Of a stretch of 64,000 bases of DNA, positions 43,901 through 54,532 are shown in pieces; the first letter of the stretch is position 1; the number at the start of each line of letters is the position of its first letter. Under the pieces are notes generated by a model. The model searched no databases and was not told the DNA's origin. It saw only the letters and a list, made by a program, of their open reading frames with translations. Source of the DNA: Pezicula radicicola (Eukaryota > Ascomycota > Leotiomycetes > Helotiales > Dermateaceae); assembly GCA_003008705.1 (NCBI GenBank), contig PDUO01000044.1:361801-425800 (forward strand), read 5' to 3'. The position numbers and the translations under genes are program-made.

Positions 43901-46900
43901 ATCCTATCGCGGTGCCTTTCCATGCCAAAGGACTGCCTTCTGATCAAGCTGAGTGGGGTCATCCAGACGTTGCAATATCTTTGACCTGTCTCTCGTTCTA
44001 TTATGATGGATTAAAAATCGAACAGATCCGAGAGTGCCTTGAGCACGTAATGAAATCCGATGATCCCTCCAGCGAATACAGTCGTTGGTCATTGGCATCT
44101 GGCACTCTCCCAGATTCGCTACGGGACGTAAGTACAACAAGCCTTTTACTCTCCTGATCTTATCTATGCTTCATCTCATATATTCCATTTTCTCTAAACA
44201 CCCAAGCCGCTAGTGTTCTTTTTTCGCCCCTACGAACTTCTGCTACTAAGCTATTACTGACTACCCGATGATCTAGTGGAACTGTATCAACGTTGATGAC
44301 GAAGGTCTGCTACTGGAAATTTGGAAGCATGTTCGGTACAACACGATAGTTGCTGACTACTATCTCAATAATTTCGTCTTTCCAAAGCATGCAAAGCAGT
44401 TCAAGCTCAAGCTCCAGGCATCTGGTTGGGAGTACGTATTTCTGAATTCCTACTGGAAGCATATTTAAGCAGTTGGTGGCGTAACGATTAATGGCGCGGT
44501 CCTCGTGTTCTAAGTAATGAGACAACACTAACTATTTTGTCTTTATAGTATACCATTGGCTACCAACGCTCTTACGACCGGGTTTAGTGGAACGAATGAC
44601 AATAGAGCTCTGCTACCATTGAACATCAAACAGCAGGATCTCGCTGGCCTTTCTCACACAAACGCTCTAGTACTTACTCACCTCCTTGCACAAAGAAATC
44701 GAAAGTATGTGCTCGCTACACATCGCTCAGAGACCGCGTTTCTCCAAATGCTGAAAGAAATGAAGATTCGGGTATTGATCGATGCCGGAGCAAAAATACT
44801 AGAGTTAGACAACCTGTCGCTGGCCCGGGAGTGGCTTACCATTGATCATGAGGCATCTGCTGCCATCTATTTTGACGCAGACAGCCGACCATTTGTACTA
44901 TATCGAAACGGCGGAAAGGTACCTCTTGCAGCATCTCCATTCAGTGACAATTTGGCAGGTTGTCTCGTCTACTTAGATGAGGCACATACTAGGGGTACGG
45001 ATCTGAAATTGCCCACTCATGCTCAAGGGGCTTTGACTCTTAGTATTGGGCAAACTAAAGATGTAAGTCTCAAGTTCTCAGAATAAATTTACCTCTTCTG
45101 GGGTGAATTTACTCATTGCTCCTGAATCACCTTTGAGTTACTCCCGATATTTAACAGAACAAGTAAATTAACTTCGGGTTTCTGACTATAGCATACCGTG
45201 CAAGCTGCAATGAGACTTCGACAGCTTGGAACGTCCCAATCGGTAGTCTGGTTTGCACCCTCTGAGGTACATCAAAGCATACTCGACCTTCGCGGAAAGA
45301 CTGTGAATGACATCATTGACTCATATGATGTGGTATGCTGGCTCTTAGACAATACGTAAGTTTTTTTCTCAGTCTACAGTACAAATTGCCTTCTAAGAGG
45401 TCATTTTGGGTGGCTACTTGTTGAGATATGGGAGTCGGGCTTGAGTAACTCACTTGGTACCAAATCAAAAATGACCTCTTACGATGCAATTTGTAAAGTA
45501 CTTCTAAGCACTCCGGAACAAATAAGCTAACTCCAAGTGTTTTCAGATGCGATGGGTTAGAGGCTCTCCAGCCGTTATACTATGCGCAAGGTGTTGACTA
45601 CTGCCGACGTACACAAGCCGCCATAAGCAACAAGGACTTCTTGGAGGATGCCATTCAGCGCGATAGATTTCTTGAAACTTTACGAACAAAAGAACAGCAG
45701 ACATTAGAGCAATTGTATAAACCTCAGTCGAAGTCAACTTTGGGTCCAACCTTCGAAGCAAGAGATCCTTCGATTTATTTATTCATGCAAGAATTGAAGG
45801 CTCGAAGAAAGGGATTTCAAGACACTGGGAAAGCTGTGCATGGAAGTGCGCTTCAAGAGGTTGAGCAAGAACGTGAGGTTGCCTTTGAGGTTGAATCGGT
45901 TCGCCAGCTTCAAAAGTCAATTTATTATTTTCCGCTCAAGTTCGCGGGCCTGCACCGAGACATTATGAACTTTGCGGAGACCGGAAGACTATCAGTTGGC
46001 TCAGCAGGATACGAGCAGATCTTTGTTTCTTTGAGCAAGAATACGGCTCTAGGAATCAGTCATGGTGTAAGCAGCCAAGCGACCACCTCCAGTCTCTATG
46101 TTTCCACCGAGTTCGCTCGTACCGTTCAGGTGAACCGGCTCAACGATAACTATATGCGCCAAGTTCATTGGGTTCTCTGGAGTAAAGTTACTGAAACCGC
46201 ACTGGTAGTAGTTCCTGAAGAGGCTGAAATCATCATTCCTCTCCTTGCAAATGATTTAGGAAGCCCAACACATCTACTTGTATACTCCTCACCTACCACA
46301 CGGCGAACCCTTCAAAATTTCAATAACTTTGATTACTACGCTATACCTAGCCTCCCTCAAGACTGGGTAGCGCCATCATGGTTGAAGGCTGAACTGGGCA
46401 TCTTTGCTGGACGGTTATACTTTGAGTATAATGAGTATGATGCTTTGCGAGAATTTTTGGGTCTTCAAGAGGATGGAGATTGTTATACAACCATGATTAA
46501 AGGTATGTGAATTGGGTGACTACCTTATTTCGAGTAGCGGGACTAATGCCTTGAGTAGACGACTCAGAAGACCAAGACAAGAAGACAGCGCAAGAACCTA
46601 CTGAGCGAGATCCAAGTCTGGCAGAGGCTCGTGTGAGTGCTGACGGAGTCATTGAGGATGAAGAGGAGGACGAGGTACAAGACTTTGTGATTTCAACACG
46701 AGGTTTCACGGCAAAGCCGCTTACCTTCCTCCAGGAGTGGCTGGCTATACGAAGGAAAGGACAAGATTTCGTACACACGCCTATGGGGTATCTGTGTTCA
46801 GGAAAGCCTTTGTCTATCAGCCATCCTTTCTTTTCCAAGTCAACTGGTGCTGCTGTCGTAAAACCAGCGACAGAAAAAACCGCACACTCGTCGAACTTGG

Positions 46901-47016
46901 AGGATGCCGTACCCGATGATGAAGGCGACATGTTTGATGAAGATGAAGATGGTATCTACTGTGGCAGTGAAGAAGAGGACAATACTTTGCTACAGTCGGA
47001 GGAGCCTGAACATTGA
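34987..47016 (+). CDS. Giant DUF6606/DUF3638/DUF3645 protein, SF2/SecA-like ATPase core
   Basis: At least 15 exons encode more than 3,100 residues. Well-supported exons are 35648-36830, 37157-37719, 37836-38416, 38476-39231, 39557-40134, 40216-40395, 40541-41642, 41748-41927, 42185-44127, 44277-44431, 44549-45062, 45192-45355, 45547-46502 and 46559-47016; all junction phases agree. The exon before 35648 ends at 35589 (VLHVADQNSGLLISRTHG). The first opens MASYSNPILEAIFNHIALPA. What joins them (35147-35400) is unclear. Recognisable regions are an N-terminal DUF6606-like part (VTFEAFEASPL) and DUF3638 with MNMGQGKTS (Walker A, 43008-43022) and DVLDESDF (43384-43407). DUF3645 follows (QYGLHPTRDPIAVPFHAKG), then TTGFSGTND, DEAHTRGTDLKLP and QAAMRLRQLG. 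The tail is acidic. Some pipelines call such proteins ubiquitinyl hydrolases; I see no peptidase signature. The real activity is unknown. Confidence 0.85.
36886..37045. mobile_element. Inverted-repeat element in intron 36831-37156
   Basis: The left end is CTATGTGCCCATGAGCTCAT. The right end GTTCATGAACTCGTCGGCAT+AG is its approximate inverted form (CTATGCCGACGAGTTCATGA). The interior contains ACTTGAGTACCTCACTTGAG and GTTTGGCAAGGAATTCATAA, the latter shared with the copy at 52563-52702. It occupies half of a 326-nt phase-0 intron of the giant gene, against the usual 50-150 nt. Confidence 0.65.
39302..39440. mobile_element. Inverted-repeat element in intron 39232-39556
   Basis: The left end CTGTACCGACGGCTTAATGA and the right end GATTCACGAAGTCGGCACAG are inverted partners (CTGTGCCGAC family). 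It lies inside a 325-nt intron whose donor C|GTAAGC and acceptor CTCTAG|GGCAATC keep the frame PEEHR-QSIVLEKLFG. Confidence 0.65.
41982..42129. mobile_element. Inverted-repeat element in intron 41928-42184
   Basis: The left end is CTGTGCCGACGAATTGACGA. The right end is GATCCATGAACTTGTCGGCGCAG, shown here as GTCGGCGCAG inverted. The interior includes AAAGTAACTCACTTAACTTA. It sits in a 257-nt intron of the giant gene. Confidence 0.7.
45382..45492. mobile_element. MITE with TA duplication in intron 45356-45546
   Basis: Left 45380-45407 and right 45467-45494 form 28-bp arms: TACAAATTGC....TAAGAGGTCATTTT and its inverted copy, differing only in a four-base block. Placing the TA outside gives a 111-bp element with CAAATTGC ends and TA target duplications, as for Tc1/mariner MITEs. 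It lies in a 191-nt intron and contains an internal GAGTAACTCACTT core also found in the other family. Confidence 0.7.
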
Positions 47017-47824
47017 AGATTGCTTTTTCTGTATTTGCTGGTGCTCCACTATGTAGAGTAAATCAATTTTGCACCACAATCCTTAAATCAAAAAGCTAAA
47101 TGAAGTGAGTTACTTAAACCAAGTAAGTTACAGTGCTCCAATGCAACTGTTATTTTAGACTCCAAGATATAGCTACATAGCCAGAACGATCTTTTACAAA
47201 AGGTGCTATGGTGAGTATAGACAAGAAAGATGATACTTATAACTTATTAGGTTCGTTCAAATTCCTTAATAGTCCTGAACCTAATACTACAAATAACACA
47301 GGCTACTACAGGCTAACTCTAAGTAGGGGAAATTTAGCGTAAGCCAATGATAGAGGATTAACTTAAAGTAATTAAATTAAGCCCTACATAAGAGTTTAAG
47401 TTAGAAATAGAAACTTTAACAGGTGTGCTGTGTTACTGGCACCTTCTCTTCGAGGCTTCACTTAAATCGCTTAATCTCGCTTAGCAATAGGGGTTGTTAA
47501 GTAGGTAAGTAACTTACTTGACTTTCTTAACCAGAGAATTTTTCACTTACTTAACTTAAATGGTATTCATGAATCTAAGCGATCCATGAAATTTTGGTAC
47601 AGGCCCTACACTCCATGTGCTGCTCAGATCACATAAAACTCTTGAGTTCAACCCGAACATGGCACTACTTGCAACTCGTGAACGGGAATTAATTACCTTA
47701 ATTACCATTTACTTAGCGAGGTTCTGAGGATTAAGATACGTGGATATTCTTTTACTACATGTGGAAGAACTGAAATACCAATACATACTATATTATGCAA
47801 ATATCTCACTTTGAACCACCCTGC
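47017..47824. other. Convergent intergenic region with repeat remnants
   Basis: 808 bp between the giant gene and the aminotransferase. AAGTGAGTTACTTAAACCAA at about 47103 and ATTCATGAATCTAAGCGATC...GGTACAG at 47565-47602 match interior and right-end sequences of the intronic element family, so one or more degraded copies lie here. No gene is supported. Confidence 0.55.
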
Positions 47825-49432
47825 TTAACGTAGGTATGGCTCGCTGACCCGTTCAATAGCTCTCTTCAACAAATTCACCATCTGGGCTATCTCCACCTCC
47901 GTCACAATAAACGGAGGAGTGATCGCCGCTGTATCAATCTTATGCATTCCTGCAAAGCCCATGTTGCTAAGAACATTAACACCCTCCTCCAAAGCCGCAT
48001 CTTTAATCTTGCTAGAAAAGTCGTCGTCCATACTAAACGGGATTTTCTGTTCTTTATCTCGCATGAACTCGACGGCCCAGAACAGACCTCGTCCTCGCAC
48101 ATCGCCAACAAGGGGTAGGGGTGCAATTTGCTCTTTAAGTAGTTTTTCTAGTAAAGCACCCATTCTCCGAACGTTCTCCAAAAGATTGTCACGCTGGATT
48201 ATTTTCTGTACTGCCAGTGCTGCTGCACATGCAACTGGGTGTGCCTATTTAGCCGTATCAGTAAACTTCTTTAGCTTTAAATTAAAGTCGAAATTAACAT
48301 ACCTGGAAAGTATGACCCCCTGCTAAACTCCCAGACTTATCTGCTATCACATCGAAAATGTCCTGATGGACAAGCACCTGTAGTTAGAAACCCGCAGTTA
48401 GCTTAGGTGTTCAAGATATAACAGAAGTAGCAGTAACATGGTTTAGAAGCAATAAGTAATTGAATCTGGAAGGGGCAGGTTTGCTCTGAGAATTTGAGAC
48501 TTACTGCTGATAATGGAATAAAGCCACCGCCGAGACTCTTAGCCACCGTAGAGATATCAGGACCACGAATACCTTCCTGTTGCCATGCATGCTGTGCCCC
48601 ACTACGACCCATTCCACACATGATCTAGAAGAACACAGTTAGTGACACAATATTCTCAAGGAGATGAAGATAGACCTACCTCATCCAAGACAAGAAGAGC
48701 TCCATACTTGTCGCAAACCTCTCGGACAACCTTAAAGTATCCAGGCACAGCAGGAACACACGCCAGTGTCGAACCAGCAATGGTCTCAGCATAGAACGCC
48801 GCCACTGTACTCGGGCCAAGTTTCTGGAACTCGTCATCTAGTTGCTGGCGTAAACGTTCCACGTACATTTCATCAGTCTCATACTCATGCTTGCATCGGT
48901 AAGCATAGCAAGGATCAACAAACGACACATTTTTTGACATGAAATTTTGATACATGTCCCGCCTTGACTTGTGACCTGATACACAGAGACCTCCAATCGT
49001 ATTCCCATGATAAGATTGCTTTCTTGAAATAAAATTACATCTCTGAGGTTCGCCTTTTGCATGGAAATACTGAGTAATGAGCTTCAAGGTTGCATCTGTC
49101 GCTTCTGATCCGGAATTGAGAAAGATAGCTTTGCTTAAGCCACCGGGCTTTTCTTTTAACAATAGTGTTGCGAGTTCCTCTGTGGTGCCTTCACTGTAAC
49201 CACCTCCAGAGAACAAGTATCCAACTTTTTGAAGTTGTTCTGAGACTGCGGCTACAACTTCAGGTTGGTTGTGCCCCAGGCAACAAACCGACGGTCCACC
49301 TGTCGCATCTAGTATTTTCTTTCCTGTATCGAGAGTGAGAGTAAGACCGCTGGCTGAAGCCACATGAAGTGGTTTCTTGCTAAATGAACGATGAAAGATG
49401 TTGGATTCTTGGAAGAATGGATCAAGCGACAT
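47825..49432 (-). CDS. Class III PLP-dependent aminotransferase
   Basis: Four exons (49432-48680, 48624-48505, 48377-48303, 48244-47825), all phase 0, join to 455 residues, a normal fold-type I length. Family features in order are DATGGPSVCCLGHNQPEV, the PLP-phosphate loop NSGSEATDATLKL, KQSYHGNTIGG, the pyridine-nitrogen aspartate in LLVLDEIMCGMGRSG, and the Schiff-base lysine K280 in STVAKSLGGGFIPL. AGGHTFQAHPVACAAAL and VGDVRGRGLFWAVEFM follow. It should transfer an amino group from an omega- or alpha-amino substrate to a keto acid; the substrate cannot be read from sequence. It is divergent from an amino-acid permease, 625 bp away, suggesting uptake and catabolism of the same amine or amino acid. 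The frame is open 38 codons upstream, but the ATG at 49432 fits family starts. Confidence 0.9.
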
Positions 49433-50057
49433 GGTGATACTGGTGATGAGTGGACGGTAAACACTGTTGTCTTCTATGTCCTCTCTTATAAATCTTGGAA
49501 CCAAAGGGTATTTTTTCTTTCTTTCTATATACGAGCCGCAAGTCATTGAACTTGTGGCTCATTCTTAGGGACTAAGCAATTCTTACCTCAGTTCCCTGCA
49601 AGTCAAGGAGTGGGATACGACCCACGATCGTACGAAAAGTTAAGCGAGACTGGCTGGTGCTGGCGAGATGTGGAGAAATAATGCCCGCCAGAAGCGCCCC
49701 GGTGAAGCTAGTTTCCCGTTGGCAATGATAAGATGATAAGACAAGAGTTACAACTTAATTTTGCGAAAAGAACCATAAACATACAAGGTATCTCTTTGAG
49801 CTTCATACTTTATCAAGAGTGGTGGTAGATGTTGACCGCTAAAACAATAGACCATATATCGTAAAAATGTCCGCCCAATGCGCTCTTTGACAAGGCCCCT
49901 ATGATAAGGTGTTAATCTGTTAGTCTTTAATTTATGTTGGCACAGGAGCTTCTCAAAAGCCCAAACTTGAGCTACTAATACGGCTTCCTCCCACTACTCC
50001 ACTCGGTTGAGAACTGAATATTGCTTTTTCTTGTTGTTTTCTCGAGGACTTCCAATC
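49433..50057. promoter_or_regulatory. Divergent promoter, aminotransferase / permease
   Basis: 625 bp between the two start codons. GATA-type sites (for example AATGATAAGATGATAAGACA at 49724-49743 and CTATGATAAGG at 49901-49911) are clustered. This would suit nitrogen-catabolite control by AreA/Gat-type GATA factors. The sites are seen; the regulation is inferred. Confidence 0.5.
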
Positions 50058-52316
50058 ATGGCGCTCATCTCTGGTGAGACTACCTCTGTAGGTAATGAGA
50101 AAGGAACTACGGAGAAACATACTCCTTCGTCCGATATCGAAATCAATGAAGGGACCGTTAAATATGATCATACGAAAAGAAAGTTGAAGCCGAGGCATAT
50201 CCAGCTAATTGGCATTGCTGGGACAATTGGAACTGCGTAAGATAATCGTCGTCCTCTATTTTGCCTTACTGATTTTTATATCCAAGACTGTTTGTGAACA
50301 TTGGACGTGGTCTACTTGCAGGTGGTCCAGCAACGTTGCTCATTGCGTATACGATGTGGTACGTTTCATTTCTCCTCATAGAAGTATTGAAAACCATTCT
50401 AACCTGAGTCAGGTGTCCTGTGATCTTGGCAGTTACTTTCTGCATGTCAGAAATGGCCACTTATCTCCCTGTTTCATCTCCATTCATTACCTTTGCAGGT
50501 CGTTATGTTGATGAGGCTTTTGGTGTCGCTGCTGGTTACAATTTCTTCATATTCCAGGTTAGCTTTTCCTTTCCCCTTCAAAAATCGACTATTACTCCTT
50601 TATCATAAATCATATTTAAATTACCCCTAAAATTCATACCACAAGTAAACTGACTCCAAATTCTTATCTTACAGGCTTCTCTCGGTGTGTTCACCTATTC
50701 CGTGCTCCCTTGGGAATGCAGCTGACCTTTGCCACAGTACCATATGAGATCACGGTCTGTAATCTCATCATCCGGTACTGGACAGATGCAATTCCAATCT
50801 GGGCCATTGTCTTCGTTTGTCTAGTTCTGTACGCACTGCTAAATTTCTTCGCCGTTTCATATTATGGCGAGTCCGAATTCTGGCTCTCTCTGGGTAAGGT
50901 GGTTCTTATCGTTGGCCTCATTGTAAGTCAAAACTTCTACATAGAAAATTCATTTTGGGAATCCTTGATCTTTACTCCAGAATTATTTTTTGAATTACTG
51001 TATTCCTTAAATTTCCCCAAAAAAAAAAAAAAAAACAAATTAAGCAATTCTGACCTTGTGTTCTTGACATATAGATCTATACGTTCATTACCATGCTCAG
51101 AGGGAATCCAGAACATGATCGCTTTGGTTTTCGATACTGGGAGAATCCTGGACCCTTTGTACGTACTGGATTTCATGGGTCGTAATTGCCCCTCTCGGTG
51201 GTCCCTTTTCTTATTTCTCCTAACCTATGGTCGAGTAACTCACTTATGATTACTCATTGCTCATAAATAATATTAAAGCCACTTCCTGAGATACCTAGAA
51301 CAATTAAACTAACTTCCAGTTTCTGACTGTAGGCCGAATATCTAGAAACAGGTAACAAAGGCCGGTTTCTAGGTTTCGTATATTGCCTCGTACAAGCAGC
51401 TTTCACCATTGCCGGTCCCGAATATGTTTCCATGACAGCAGGAGAAGCAGAGAATCCCCGAGTCGTACTTTCAAAAGCCTATAAGTCAATCTTCTATCGA
51501 CTAACAGCATTTTTTGTACTTGGATCACTCGCTGTTGGAATCAACGTTCCTTACAATGACGCCCAAATGATTGCTGTCTACGAAAGCAGTCGTCGAGGTG
51601 CTGCGGCTTCTCCTTACGTTCGAGCAATGACGAGGTTGAGAATTAAGGTTCTTCCTGATATTGTGAATGCCTTGATTCTTACGTCCGCTTTTAGCGCCGG
51701 AAATAGTACCCTTTATTGTGCAACAAGGAGTTTGTATGGGTTATCACTTGAGGGTAAAGCTCCTGCGGTCTTGCGCCGTTGCACCCGGTCAGGAGTACCA
51801 TACTTGTGTGTGCTCGTGGTATTCGCTATTAGCATGCTTGCCTTTCTACAAGTAAATACATCGGCTGCTGTTGTGTTATCATGGTTTGTGAGCCTGGTAA
51901 CTGCAAGTCAGCTCATTAACTTCTGTGTGATTACATTCACGTATACAAGATTTAAGAAGGCTTGTGAAGCTCAAGGACTTTCTCGAGATTCTCTGCCGTA
52001 TAAATCTCCTTTCCAACCATACGCCGCCTGGATAGCCTTTGGATGTTGTGGTTTCCTGTGCCTGATTGGAGGTTGGGAGGTCTTTATGAAGGGATCTTGG
52101 GATGTACCAACCTTTCTATTTGATTATATGATGGTGGGGGTATTTCCTGTCATCTTCGTAGGATGGAAGATTGTGAAAAGAACGAGATGGAAGAAGCCAG
52201 GGGAAGTAGACTTGTTTACTGGTGTGCGAGAAATTGAGGAGTATACTCGGGGTTATATGCCATCTGTATCAAGGTTAGTTTTGGGAGTTGAAGATTCCAT
52301 AACAGAGACAAGCTGA
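50058..52316 (+). CDS. Amino-acid/GABA permease of the APC superfamily
   Basis: Six exons (50058-50236, 50287-50358, 50413-50557, 50722-50922, 51075-51158, 51333-52316) join to 554 residues, the fungal YAT-family length. The N-terminal tail precedes TM1, which carries the signature KLKPRHIQLIGIAGTIGTAL. GRGLLAGGPATLLIAYTMW and PVSSPFITFAGRYVDEAFG follow. The central AGPEYVSMTAGEAENPR and INVPYNDAQMI are conserved in GABA and amino-acid permeases. About 12 membrane segments can be traced, ending VREIEEYTRGYMPSVSR. It imports an amino acid or amine at the plasma membrane. Introns 3-5 are longer (152-174 nt) than introns 1-2 (50 and 54 nt). The exon 4 acceptor at 50721 is the only one keeping frame with NFFIFQ; a stronger acceptor 47 nt upstream does not. 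Confidence 0.87.
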
Positions 52317-52562
52317 CATTTTCATGTGATAGGACGAAGTTTGGTACGATACTTGACAAGGTCTTTGGGTAAAAGCTTTTTGGGATCCGGTTTGTACTTT
52401 AGGTTTTGTTTGCCTAGCTCCAACAAGGAAAATGCGATAAGGCTAGACAGATGATCGATTCCAATATATAGAAATAATAAACGAGCAATCAAGAAACGCG
52501 TACCATGGCGAACGAAGTTTTGGATTGGCGTAGAGACTTGAGCTGTATACCCAAAGCAACCT
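52317..52562. other. Intergenic region, 3' flank of the permease
   Basis: No supported gene; 3' UTR is expected here. Confidence 0.45.
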
Positions 52563-52702
52563 AATAGATAACTCACTTAACTTGACTAACCCAACTAACT
52601 TAAGCAGTGCACCTAAATTGAGTAACTCAATTGACTTGAGTAATTCACGTTTTGGCAAAGGAACTTTTAAAAATTAAGCGAGTTGTGAACTCGACGGCAC
52701 AG
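52563..52702. mobile_element. Copy of the CTGTGCCGAC repeat family (intergenic)
   Basis: It contains TAACTCACTTAACTTG, then GTTTTGGCAAAGGAACTTTT and the right end GAACTCGACGGCACAG. These align along their length with the right half of the element at 36886-37045. The left terminus is not clear, so the start is approximate. Confidence 0.55.
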
Positions 52703-52771
52703 TGCGTTAAGACTCGTAACGCCACCTCCTCTCTTTTCCTTCTTCCTTTTTGGAATCTCGAGATAATGATA

Positions 52772-54277
52772 TCAAACTAGAGAAAGCTTCCATTTCCGAT
52801 GTGCGACCACGTCTCTCCAATCAATAGGCCCTCCAGGACCTGAAGTTCCAATGGCTCTCAAACGCCAAACCTCTTCAAGCACAGTAAGAGCTGACTCCAC
52901 ATTATGGAAGTGGTGACTATCGATGATATCTTGCATTCGCTGACGGATGGAAGCGATATGATCCCAGTCATCCGCATCTCCACCGGCTAAAAATAAAGGA
53001 AGCAAGAGTGCACTTTCAGCAAGACAACGTGCTGGCATCTCCTGTATCCTTCTTACAATCTCTGCTACTTGCTCCTTGATCTTTGTAGTAAGTTTACCAT
53101 CGTACTGTGGTCGATTCTGGCGGATGGTTCGGAAGAGATGTATCAGCGCTGCGCTTCAATAGGTCTCAGCGAGATTAACTAGCATGTCATCGGCAGGACC
53201 ACAAGTCCAGCTGACCAAGTCTAGATGAATTCTCTGTGCAGTGGCGGAAAATAGATCCTCAATTTCTGGCACTTCACAAGCTTCGGTCATGTCAACATTA
53301 AGTATGCTAATCTCGGACAGCAAGTACATGAGCCGTGAAGCCAAGCCAAAATAGGCGTCGGCAAATGTATCACCACAATTCCAGTACTCTCCAGCAATAA
53401 GTAACGGTTTTCTATTCTCCGCAATTGACATCATTATATCGTGGTATGCAAAATTCTTAAGGAGCCAACGATCCTCGAATGTTGCGTTGAGCCGACTCAG
53501 ATCAAGGTTTTCAGTGCCATCAACTATAGCAATAGAACGGATCACTTGGTAAGCTCCAACGAGATGTCCGAACCACTGTTTTGTGTCTCCCATAATACTC
53601 TCTATGGCACAATGAATAAGACAGGAAGCTAGTTCCATTTCGGGGCTCCGATTAAGCGAGGATAAAGAAGTTGATAGAGCATTTAATGCTTTGCAGCGAT
53701 TCACAATGGCTATACGCTCATAAGATTTATCTCGAAGTGCAAGATGTGATGATGACCATGCTGCTAGAGCGTCAAGTAATAAGGGCGATTCCATGCTCAT
53801 CGGAAGGAATACTACGAGTTTCAAGGCACTTTAGCATACCATTTAAAATGCAGATCGATTAATACTAACCAGATAAAAAGCAATTATTCTCAGCCGTAGT
53901 TGTCAATAAGTGAGTGAAGGTCTGGATGTAATAGCGCATCACCTGCCTTCGACTAGACGGATCCACGACAGTGCCATTGTCTATCCAAAACGATGATAGG
54001 TTGGGCGCAGGCGGTATCAGAACACATGTACAATTTACAACTCGATTCTGAGTGATAGATGGAGAGGAAACACGAGGTCTTCCTACACGCGCCTTTGGCC
54101 TCCGAGGATCTTGGCGCTCGCAAGTAAAGTTGAGCCTTTTACACTGATCACATATTGGATAATTGTTATCACATTTCTTCTTTCTGTAATTCTCATTAGC
54201 AAGATACATGGCAGTAAGTATATGGCTCTATTTGCTCACCGTTTCCGACAAGTCAAACATCCATTCCGCTCTCTCAT
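52772..54277 (-). pseudogene. Zn2Cys6 transcription factor, interrupted by an in-frame TGA
   Basis: Three exons (54277-54240, 54183-53870, 53811-52772) join to 464 codons. The binuclear zinc cluster occupies residues 7-34 with C7, C10, C17, C24, C27 and C34 (CLTCRKRKKKC...CDQCKRLNFTC). An intron splits it after CLTCRKR, a common position. The fungal regulator domain follows (FLPMSMESPLLLDALAAW). At codon 336 (53158-53156) a TGA replaces what is probably an arginine (CGA) between NLAETY and SAALIHLFRTIR. The reading frame then continues intact for 127 codons to the natural stop, including QEMPARCLAESALLLPLFLA. So the gene is truncated by one nonsense change, or read through. It adjoins the aminotransferase/permease pair and may have been its regulator. 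Confidence 0.8.
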
Positions 54278-54532
54278 CGTAGCCCACCCTCGCTTAAACT
54301 CATAGATATATGAGATCCTTGGCTAGATATTATAAACCGGTTCTGATTTATGAGATAGACTCTCGCAATGGACGAGGACATGTTGTGTAGTCTATGTTGT
54401 GGTCATATCTATCGTCATCCCACCTTTGGTCTTTAGAGATAAGGTTTGGCGGGAGAACATGTGACACACTATCGGGAAATAGTTACTACACAAAAAGGTT
54501 TAAGAAAAATTGTTTCAACAAACAACAAATAG
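54278..54532. other. Intergenic region
   Basis: Upstream region of the zinc-cluster gene. No other feature is seen. Confidence 0.4.

Noticed and set aside
50675..50721. Permease exon starting after the strong acceptor CTTATCTTACAG
   Set aside because: It gives a frame that ends at TGA (LPWECS stop); the acceptor at 50721 restores the family sequence TVPYEITVCNLIIRYW.
51019..51035. Poly-A run as a retroposon tail
   Set aside because: It is a simple A-run inside the 152-nt permease intron (50923-51074); there is no adjoining element or target duplication.
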